A stretch of DNA of 64,000 nt from Lactobacillus hamsteri DSM 5661 = JCM 6256 (lineage in GTDB: Bacteria; Bacillota; Bacilli; Lactobacillales; Lactobacillaceae). The stretch is from positions 1 to 64,000 of the forward strand of contig NZ_BALY01000001.1 in assembly GCF_000615445.1 (NCBI RefSeq). The letters run 5' to 3'. Made by a program: the position numbers and the translations under genes. Shown here in pieces: positions 54,783 through 64,000 of this stretch (its first letter is position 1; every line of letters begins with the position of its first letter). A model generated the notes under the pieces. That model was not told the DNA's origin. It saw only the letters and a program-made list of their open reading frames with translations, and did no database searches.

Positions 54783-55931
54783 ATGAAAAGTTTTTTATTT
54801 CGTCTTTATTTAAAATGGATGAGTTTTTTAGCAAAATTCACCACTATGGAAGACAATAATGTCGTAATTTTAAATGGGTCGGGACGATCAGGTTCTAACG
54901 GATATTTATTTTATAAATATTTGCAAACGAATCATCCCGAATACAATGTCACTTTGGTTGAGCCATGGCCTTCTTCACATTTTAAGTGGGAGACTTGGCA
55001 AAAAATTGGTGCTGCTCGTTACGTAATTACTACGCACCAGCCATTTAAAGTAAGGAAAAATCAGATTAACTTACAATTTTGGCATGGCGTACCGCTCAAG
55101 CGAATGGGAATTATGGCCAATAATACCCGCCGCAAGGATAATAAGCGCAATGAAAAGTTGTGGCATAAAAACGCAGATATTGTGGCTTCTAGTTCGGATT
55201 TATATGAAACTTTGATGAGTTCGTGCTTAGCGATTGAAACTGAAAAGTATCGCAAAGTTGGTTTTCCAAGATTGGATTATTTGCAAAATCCAGTAATTTC
55301 TAAAGAACAACTCCTTAAAGACTTGTTTAATACTGAAGATAAGCAAGCTGAAATTGGAATCTATATGCCAACTTTCCGCTATGAATTAGAAGATCAATCA
55401 ATCATGGAGAAAATAAAAGAGGGAAACTTCTTTGCTTTTGAGGACTTTGATGGTGACGAACTAAATGATGCTTTAAAAGCACGTCATCAATATTTAATTG
55501 TGAAACTCCATCCCTACGAAATGCGTCTGTTTGCCAACTTCGATAGCAAATATTCCAACATAGCCTTTTTAAATAATGATTATTTGTTTGATCACAACTA
55601 TGATTTATACGAATTGCTCGGTGATACAGATTTCTTAATGACCGATTTCTCATCAATTTATTTTGACTATTTGCAATTAAACAAGCCGATCGTATTCGTC
55701 ACTAATTTTCTTAAACAATATGAAAAAACGCGGGGCCTTCTTATGGGACCATATGAAGAAATTACGCCTGGAATTAGCGTTAATTCACAACGTGAGCTAG
55801 TTCAAAGCCTTGATCAGTTAGATAACCAGCAGATCAAGAATCGCCGTTTATATTGGCTTGATTTAACTAATCAACTTAAAGGCGATAATTATTGTGAAAA
55901 AGCCTTTAAATGCATGACTAATGGCGAATAG
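54783..55931 (+). CDS. CDP-glycerol glycerophosphotransferase family (TagB/TagF-like)
   Basis: A 382-residue membrane-associated enzyme that transfers glycerol phosphate from CDP-glycerol to the teichoic acid chain. The C-terminal domain has LQFWHGVPLKRMG and the donor-site motif TDFSSIYFDYLQ. The length fits a primase (TagB) or a short polymerase, and the sequence alone does not separate them. It works with the tagD product encoded 7 kb away and precedes the flippase gene by 10 bases. Confidence 0.88.
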   Translation: MKSFLFRLYLKWMSFLAKFTTMEDNNVVILNGSGRSGSNGYLFYKYLQTNHPEYNVTLVEPWPSSHFKWETWQKIGAARYVITTHQPFKVRKNQINLQFWHGVPLKRMGIMANNTRRKDNKRNEKLWHKNADIVASSSDLYETLMSSCLAIETEKYRKVGFPRLDYLQNPVISKEQLLKDLFNTEDKQAEIGIYMPTFRYELEDQSIMEKIKEGNFFAFEDFDGDELNDALKARHQYLIVKLHPYEMRLFANFDSKYSNIAFLNNDYLFDHNYDLYELLGDTDFLMTDFSSIYFDYLQLNKPIVFVTNFLKQYEKTRGLLMGPYEEITPGISVNSQRELVQSLDQLDNQQIKNRRLYWLDLTNQLKGDNYCEKAFKCMTNGE

Positions 55932-55941
55932 GTGATAAAGA

Positions 55942-57371
55942 GTGAAAAAGACTTTTTTAAATATTGTATATAATGCGGTATATCAAATCTTTTTAGTACT
56001 TGTGCCGCTAATTACTGTTCCATATTTATCGCGAGTATTAGGACCGAAAACTTATGGTATTTACAGCAGCGTTAACAATACCATGCAGTTTTTAATGGTC
56101 TTTTGTACGTTATCCGTGTCTTATATTGGGATGCGAACAATCTCAAGGGTAAGAGCGTATGGCGATCCTCAGGACCTAACAGAGGCCTTTTGGGGCTTGT
56201 GGTATTTTCAGGGACTAGCTGGTATTGTAACTATTGCATTAACAGCTTCAGCTTGTATATTTTTTAGAATTCAATATTGGAATTATATTTTGCTGATGGC
56301 CCCATATTTGATTTCTGCTCAAGTAGATATTTCTTGGTTCTTCCAAGGATTAGCGGATTTCGGCCGCGTTGTTTTGAAAAATACTGCTGTTAAATTAGTT
56401 AGCGTTATCCTTATTTTGCTTTGGGTTAAATCATCAGCTGATTTGTGGAAATATCTACTCATTATGTCTGTCTCAACCATGCTGGGATCATTTGTATTTT
56501 GGTTTGATATTCATCGCTATGTTGGTCGACCTGTTAATCATTTTTATAAATATAAGTCGACAATTGTATCTATTGTCACTCTAATGATTCCACAGATCGC
56601 TACACAAATTTATACGTCTCTTGATAAGCCGATTTTAGGAATTTTCCAAAATTCAACGCAGGTAGCTTTTTATGATAATTCGCAACGAATTTCTAATATG
56701 ATTTTAGGTGTGATTACCAGTATTTCATTGGTTATTATGCCAAAAATGGCAAGTGAAGGCGAAAAGACACAAAAGATTGTTTTGAAAAAGTCATTAGAAG
56801 CAACAGTAATGCTTGGAACCCTATTTTCAGTAATTATCATGGCTAATACTAAACAATTTGTGCCATTTTTCTTTGGGCAAAAATTTATACCAATGACGCC
56901 ACTTATGTTTTTCTTTACATTAACAATTATTATGATTCCTACTGGTGGTGTATTTGCTAATCAATTTGCTTTGGCTAATAGGCGTGATAAGGATTATGCT
57001 TTTCCTGTTGTTATTGGTGCTATTTTAGAAATTGTTTTAAGTTACTTGCTTGATCGTCCCTATGGCGCTATGGGAGCATGATTGCAATTTTGACTACAGA
57101 ATTTGTTGTTTTGATTTTGCGATTATGGGTGGTTAGAGATGCCTATAACTTTAAATATGTTTTTCATGATGTTCCAAAATATTTATTAATAGCAATCATT
57201 ACTTTGGTGGTGGGGATGATTATACCTAACATCATCCCATCTGTCTTTTTCAATATGACATTAAAATCAATAATAATGATAATGGTATATACGATTTTGA
57301 TGTTTATTATGAAGTTGGATTTTAATCAAGATATAATTAAACTGGTCAAAAATTTCTTTAAACGAGGATAA
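55942..57371 (+). pseudogene. Polysaccharide flippase (Wzx/RfbX type), frameshifted as read
   Basis: It starts with GTG 55942 after AGGTGATAAAG and codes for a multi-helix MATE/MVF-fold exporter (VPLITVPYLSRVLGPKTYGIYS, PQIATQIYTSLDKPILGIF). The frame stops at 57081 after YGAMGA and resumes at 57078 as MIAILTTEFVVLILR to 57371. One A restored (GCAATG for GCATG near 57079) gives a normal 476-residue protein. It would flip lipid-linked glycan repeat units outward. A capsular-type glycosyltransferase follows. Confidence 0.88.
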
Positions 57372-57375
57372 TAAA

Positions 57376-58074
57376 ATGATTCCAAAAATTATTCATTATG
57401 TTTGGGTAGGACACAATCCTAAATCAAAGATTATTGAAGAATGTATTAAAACTTGGCATGAAAAATTACCCGATTATAAAATTATCGAATGGAATGAAGA
57501 AAACTTTGATATGCACGAAAATCGTTATATTGAAGAAGCATATGCGGCTAAAAAATGGGCGTTTGTTTCTGATTATATTCGTGCGCGTGTTATTTATGAT
57601 CAAGGTGGTATTTATTTAGATACAGATGTACGTGTAATTGATAAATTAGATGAATTATTAATTAATAGTGCATTTATTGGTTTTGAAAATAAAGATTATC
57701 TTTCAGCTGCAATTTTTGGCGCGGAAAATGGACATCCTTTTATTAAAGATATTTTGGATTATTATATAAATCGTGATTTTAAATTTGATAAAAATAATCA
57801 AATGGCAGGTGTAAATAGTTTATCTGTTACTGATATTTTGAAAGAGAATTATGATTTAAAAACAGGAAATTTTGAGCAATTGTTAAAAGATGATATTCAT
57901 GTTTATTCTGATGGTGTTCTTTGTAATCCAAGTGCTTACTCTAAGACAATTCATCTATTTACAGGAACTTGGATGGATGGTGGGCATAGCTTTAAACAGA
58001 AAGTAGTTACTGCTTTAAAACGTCGTATTTCGACGCCTAGAGAAGCAGCGATTTATCAAAAAATAATTCGCTAA
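57376..58074 (+). CDS. GT32-type glycosyltransferase (DXD sugar transferase)
   Basis: A 232-residue glycosyltransferase of the Gly_transf_sug (GT32, OCH1-like) family. IPKIIHYVWVG opens the fold and the metal-binding DXD lies in GGIYLDTDVRV (about 76-84). Such enzymes add hexoses in capsule or exopolysaccharide synthesis. RBS AACGAGGATAATAA lies upstream and it follows the flippase by 4 bases. Its coding sequence is somewhat more AT-rich than the neighbours. Confidence 0.87.
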   Translation: MIPKIIHYVWVGHNPKSKIIEECIKTWHEKLPDYKIIEWNEENFDMHENRYIEEAYAAKKWAFVSDYIRARVIYDQGGIYLDTDVRVIDKLDELLINSAFIGFENKDYLSAAIFGAENGHPFIKDILDYYINRDFKFDKNNQMAGVNSLSVTDILKENYDLKTGNFEQLLKDDIHVYSDGVLCNPSAYSKTIHLFTGTWMDGGHSFKQKVVTALKRRISTPREAAIYQKIIR

Positions 58075-58076
58075 AA

Positions 58077-58535
58077 ATGAATCAAACTGAATTACAAAAT
58101 TTAGTTGAAAAAATTTCATTAAAATATTTTAGCCGGCCGTTTATTCATCAGGTGAAAATCAATCGTCGCATGAAGACAACCGGTGGCCGTTATCATTTAG
58201 ACGATCATCATATTGAAATTAATGCTCATTTTTTAACAGCTGAACATTATGATGATTTAGTTGGTATTATTAAACATGAGTTGTGTCATTATCATTTGCA
58301 TTTATTAGGTAGAGGCTATCAACATCGCAATCGTGATTTTAAATTCTTATTGCAAAAAGTCGGTGGCAGTCGTTATGCACCTGATATTGGTTTACGGCAA
58401 AAAAGAAAAATAAATTATCTTTATATTTGCCAAAGCTGCAAGCAACAATATCCGCGCAATCGTCGCATTAATACTAGACGTTATCGGTGCGGTAAATGTC
58501 AGGGAAAATTGATTTTAGCAAAAAAATTCAAATAA
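58077..58535 (+). CDS. SprT-like zinc metalloprotein
   Basis: A 152-residue SprT/SprL family protein with the HExxH zinc-protease motif in IIKHELCHYHLHLLG (about 60-74) and a C-terminal zinc ribbon (CQSC about 118-121 and CGKC about 138-141). Its role in bacteria is unknown; homologues are related to the DNA-protein crosslink protease Spartan. It starts 2 bases after the GT32 stop. Confidence 0.87.
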   Translation: MNQTELQNLVEKISLKYFSRPFIHQVKINRRMKTTGGRYHLDDHHIEINAHFLTAEHYDDLVGIIKHELCHYHLHLLGRGYQHRNRDFKFLLQKVGGSRYAPDIGLRQKRKINYLYICQSCKQQYPRNRRINTRRYRCGKCQGKLILAKKFK

Positions 58536-58549
58536 TTTTCAAATTTCCC

Positions 58550-58578
58550 TTGCATAAGTCCAATTTATGGGGTACTAT
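58550..58578 (+). promoter_or_regulatory. tRNA-Leu promoter
   Basis: -35 TTGCAT (58550-58555), 17-bp spacer, -10 TACTAT (58573-58578). Confidence 0.72.
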
Positions 58579-58589
58579 ATTGGAGTACC

Positions 58590-58674
58590 GCGGGCGTGGC
58601 GGAATGGCAGACGCGCAAGACTAAGGATCTTGTGATCGCTTTAGATCGTGGAAGTTCGAGTCTTCTCGCCCGCA
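58590..58674 (+). tRNA. tRNA-Leu (anticodon AAG)
   Basis: An 85-base class II tRNA with acceptor GCGGGCG/CGCCCGC, anticodon stem CAAGA/TCTTG around CTAAGGA, and a long variable arm. An A34 anticodon would be read as inosine or as unmodified A. Confidence 0.92.
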
Positions 58675-58681
58675 CCTGATG

Positions 58682-58713
58682 AAGAAGTCGCTGATGAGCG
58701 ACTTCTTTTTTTG
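58682..58713 (+). terminator. tRNA-Leu terminator
   Basis: A perfect 11-bp stem (58682-58692 with 58697-58707), loop GATG and T-run. Confidence 0.9.
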
Positions 58714-58804
58714 TATCTATAAAAATTAATATCAAGACTTCATTTTTCGTTTTGGCGGATTATACTTAATTTATATATAAAATAATTGAGATAAGGAAAA
58801 TTAT

Positions 58805-59442
58805 ATGGCTAAAAGGCGTAAGAAACATCGTATTCCTGTAGTTATTCGGGTATTTTTAATTCTATTTGTTTTAATAATTGCATTTGTCGCATTTAGATAT
58901 TATCGACGCTATGCGATTCAAACTGAACAAATTCGTCAAGAACAGCTTCAGCGTCAACAAGAGCAAGCTAGATTGATTCGTCAACGTAAAGCTTTCATTA
59001 AAAAAATCGGGCCAATTGCTCGTGAAGTTGATAAATCTTATGACTTGCTTCCAAGCATTACCGTTGCTCAGGCATGTCTTGAAAGTGACTATGGTCAAAG
59101 TGCACTTTCGCAAAAGTATAATAATTTGTTTGGGGTAAAAGGGACTAATCCCAATACTTCGGCTGTTTTAGTAACCAAAGAATATGAAAACGGCAAGTGG
59201 ATAAATGTCAAAGCACGCTTTCAAATTTATGATTCTTATGAGGCATCAATTCGTGCTCACGCAAGATTGTTCCAAAATGGTACAACTTGGAACCATAAGC
59301 AGTATAAGCATGTCTTAGCATCTAAGAATTACAAGCAGCAGGCTAAAGCTTGGTAACCGATGGTTACGCTACGGATCCAAATTATTCAGATAAATTAATT
59401 AGTTTGATTGAACAATATAATTTAGCCAAGTATGATAAATAG
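58805..59442 (+). pseudogene. GH73 N-acetylglucosaminidase, frameshifted as read
   Basis: A membrane-anchored peptidoglycan hydrolase: basic N-terminus, one helix (about 10-32), a Gln/Arg-rich coiled stretch, then a GH73 domain with the catalytic Glu in VAQACLESDYGQS and NNLFGVKG. The frame ends at 59356 after KQQAKAW. Restoring one T (GCTTTGG for GCTTGG near 59353) continues as LVTDGYATDPNYSDKLISL to TAG 59442, giving 212 residues, the usual end of this family. Confidence 0.85.
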
Positions 59443-59446
59443 ATAT

Positions 59447-59495
59447 AAAAAGAGAAGAATGAACACTCGTTCGTCCTTCTCTTTTTTGTTATAAT
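59447..59495 (+). terminator. GH73 terminator followed by the pcrA promoter
   Basis: Stem 59447-59457 with 59476-59486 and an inner GAAC/GTTC stem, then T residues. An extended -10 TGTTATAAT (59487-59495) begins right behind it and should drive pcrA. Confidence 0.75.
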
Positions 59496-59532
59496 AGTGA
59501 GGCTATATTTTTTATACGTGAAGGGAATCAAA

Positions 59533-61781
59533 ATGAGCAAAGAATCTATTTTAGATGGCTTAAATCCACAACAAAAACAAGCTGTTGAAACTACTGAAGG
59601 TCCGCTTTTAGTAGTTGCCGGAGCAGGATCAGGCAAAACTTCAGTTTTAACGCGTCGTATTGCTTACTTGGTTGAAGAAAATAATGTTGCCCCTTGGAAT
59701 ATTTTGGCAATTACCTTCACCAACAAGGCAGCAAACGAAATGCGTGAACGTGAGCAAAAATTATTAGGGCCTGCGGCTGAAAGTATTTGGATGTCAACTT
59801 TCCACGCTCTTTGTGTGCGTATTTTGCGCCGTGACGCTGATAAAATCGATTATAGTCATAACTTTTCAATTGCAGATTCAGCTGAACAATTGACTTTAGT
59901 GAAGCATATTGAAAAGGACATGAATATTGATCCTAAAATGTATGATCCACGTGGGATTTTGTCAGCAATTTCTAACGGCAAAAACGATTTGCTTACTCCT
60001 GAAGCTTTTGAAATGAGTGCTTCTTCACCATTTGAAAAGATGGCGGCTAAGATTTATACGGAATATCAACGTCGTCTTAAGCGTGATCAAATTATGGATT
60101 TTGATGATTTAATTATGCAAACTTTGGTTTTGTTTAAAAAAGATCCAGAGACTTTGCACTATTATCAAAATAAGTTCCAATATATTTTGGTTGATGAGTA
60201 CCAGGATACCAACGAAGCACAATATGAATTGACCCACGCTTTGGCTGCACAATACAAAAATATTTGCGTAGTTGGGGATGCCGATCAGTCAATTTATGGT
60301 TGGCGTGGCGCTAATATGGAAAACATCATGAATTTTGAAAATGACTACAAAAACGATGGTGTTAAAACCGTTAAATTGGAACAAAATTACCGTTCAACAG
60401 GCCATATTTTGTCAGCGGCTAATTCCGTTATTAAAAATAATCAAAACCGTAAAGCCAAGAATTTATGGACTGATCAAGCGACGGTAAAAAGATAACTTAT
60501 TACAAGGCCCAAAGCGGTGATGATGAAGCCCACTTTATTATTTCTAAGATTCAGGAAGAAGTTAAAGATAATAAGCGCAGCTATAAGGATTTTGCGGTTT
60601 TATACAGAACTAACGCACAATCACGTACAGTCGAAGAAGCTTTTGTTAAGTCAAATGTTCCTTATCAAATTGTTGGTGGACATAAATTTTACGATCGTAA
60701 AGAAATTAAAGATATCATGGCTTACCTTAAGCTTGTTGCCAATCCGGCCGATACAATGAGTCTTAACAGAATTATTAACACGCCAAAACGTGGAATTGGT
60801 GTAGCAACTGTAGATAAGTTGTTTGCTTTTGCGGATGAAAATCATTTTAATACTTTGGAAGCCATGGATAATGTGGGAATGTCCACAATTTCTAATCGTG
60901 CCGCTTCTAAATTAAGTGATTTTGGTACTAAACTTCATGATGCAATTAATTTTGCTAAGGATCACAGCGTAACAGGTTTAACTGAAAAGATTCTAGAAGA
61001 CTTTGATTACAGCTCAACTTTAAAGGCTGAGCATACTATTGAAGCAGATACGCGTTTGGAAAACTTGGATGAATTTCTTTCAGTAACCAAGCGTTTTGAT
61101 GATAGTTATGAACAAGAGGAAGATGATTCTAGCCCATTAAGCGATTTTCTTGCTGAAGTTTCGCTTCTTAGCGATCAGGATGATCTTGATGAAGATGATA
61201 ATCAAGTTGCTTTAATGACTTTGCACGCTGCTAAAGGTTTGGAATTTCCGGTTGTCTTCTTGATCGGTATGGAAGATGGGCTTTTCCCACTTTCACGTTC
61301 AATGATGGATGATGGCCAGCTTGAAGAAGAACGTCGTTTAGCCTACGTAGGGATTACCCGTGCTAAGAAGGAACTCTACTTAACCAATGCATATTCAAGA
61401 ATGATGTATGGCCGTATTCAAAATAATCCCCCTTCAAGATTTTTGGATGAAATTGACGCTAAGGATATGGATGTGGAAAATCCAAATGCTGGCAATTCGT
61501 TTTTGGCCGGTCATTCTTATCAATCCCAAGCTGCACCATTTGCCCGTAAAGATGAACGTGCTCGCGCACAAGTTTATACAACTGCTAAAAAGGCTTCAGG
61601 TGCTGTCGGTGCTGAAAAGAAAGGCTGGAATGTTGGCGACCAAGTTGAACATAAAGCATGGGGACGCGGCGTTGTTATGAAGGTTAATGGCGAAGGTGAA
61701 GATATGGAACTTGATATTGCATTTGCAAATAAGGGTGTAAAACGTCTTCTTGCTGCCTTTGCACCGATTAAGAAGGTATAA
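59533..61781 (+). pseudogene. pcrA: ATP-dependent DNA helicase PcrA (UvrD family), frameshifted as read
   Basis: A superfamily 1 helicase for repair and plasmid or phage replication. It starts at ATG 59533 ([17 protein letters not shown]) with GAAGGGA upstream. Walker A is AGAGSGKT, motif II is VDEYQD, and [13 protein letters not shown] follows. The frame stops at 60495 after QATVKR. Restoring one G (ACGGGT for ACGGT near 60487) continues as [18 protein letters not shown] through TLHAAKGLEFP and GITRAKKELYL to 61781, a normal 749-residue PcrA. pcrA is essential in related Gram-positives, so a sequence error is much more likely than a true mutation. Confidence 0.92.
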
Positions 61782-61799
61782 TTAACTTATGATTTTTAG

Positions 61800-63824
<2,025 letters not shown>

Positions 63825-63839
63825 AGGGACAATCTAATT

Positions 63840-64000
63840 GTGAAAAAATATTTGCAAGTTTTAGCTTTGCTTGGAGTAGCAACGACTTTAACTGCCTGCG
63901 GCAATTTGAAAAAGTCGAATTTGGCAAATAATGCTACAACTACTTCAAACGTAAAAACAAAAAGTTATCAAACAACTAATGCAGGAAAAAATGGTTATAC
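63840..64000 (+). CDS. camS: CamS family sex-pheromone lipoprotein, 5' part
   Basis: The frame starts with GTG 63840 and reads KKYLQVLALLGVATTLTACG, a lipoprotein signal with lipobox LTAC, then a Ser/Thr/Asn-rich stretch. AAAGGGAC is the RBS. It runs off the window end after 53 codons. The CamS call rests mainly on its place right after pcrA-ligA. Confidence 0.7.
   Translation, partial: MKKYLQVLALLGVATTLTACGNLKKSNLANNATTTSNVKTKSYQTTNAGKNGY

Noticed and set aside
60517-60759. 80-codon frame in the pcrA gap
   Set aside because: It is an alternative frame of the true pcrA sequence, visible only because of the frameshift.

Overview
The window is chromosomal DNA from a low-GC lactic acid bacterium, almost certainly a Lactobacillus of the acidophilus/crispatus/helveticus group. 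The reasons are two secreted proteins with C-terminal S-layer (SLAP) repeats, an aggregation-promoting-factor type surface protein, a mannose PTS followed by a DUF956 gene, AdhE, ATP-dependent PEP carboxykinase, and the pcrA-ligA-camS gene order. Species assignment is inference.

Layout. 1-3.3 kb: mannose/glucose PTS operon (EIIAB, EIIC, EIID, ManO). 3.3-10.4 kb: amino acid permease, adhE with a promoter-overlapping Rex site, a CMD-family protein, and pckA with a cre box. 10.5-16.0 kb: a three-gene TerB-domain / BREX-type ATPase / Lhr-like helicase operon that matches the architecture of the Shango anti-phage system. 16.1-19.3 kb: LytTR/DUF3021 pair, RclA/Har-type disulfide reductase and nitroreductase. 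19.3-26.2 kb: a tRNA-Thr with an odd anticodon stem, an Rgg regulator beside a decayed gene, a SLAP protein, PsiE, a structured leader (probable guanidine riboswitch) in front of a frameshifted Gdx exporter, a HAD phosphatase, a 37-codon gene, Apf and a CAP-domain protein. 26.2-31.1 kb: two tandem histidine phosphatases, a Cof-type HAD gene split by an IS200/IS605 element carrying TnpA and TnpB, and a HigBA toxin-antitoxin pair. 31.2-35.9 kb: an autoregulated beta-glucoside operon (two RAT/terminator modules, LicT-type antiterminator, EIIBCA, phospho-beta-glucosidase). 36-41 kb: an AAA ATPase behind three phased repeats, a small DUF7662-like protein, a UvrA paralogue and an ABM-domain protein. 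41.2-47.1 kb: tRNA-Gln, S-layer gene, a possible small RNA, tRNA-Tyr/tRNA-Gln, a cytoplasmic beta-helix protein and a GntR regulator. 47.1-58.5 kb: teichoic-acid and surface-glycan genes (tagD, tagA, GT4, tagB/tagF-like, flippase, GT32) interleaved with NAD salvage (pncB-nadE) and a P-type ATPase behind a yybP-ykoY-like Mn2+ riboswitch. 58.6-64 kb: tRNA-Leu, GH73 glucosaminidase, pcrA, ligA and the start of camS.

Data quality matters here. At least nine genes between 22.9 and 60.5 kb, including pcrA (essential in related Gram-positives), are broken by small deletions, mostly of one base inside a run of identical bases, and each restores a normal family protein when undone. This looks like homopolymer under-calling, so most frameshifts in this list should be read as probable sequence errors. 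The IS insertion and the internal stop at 20.93 kb are not of that kind.
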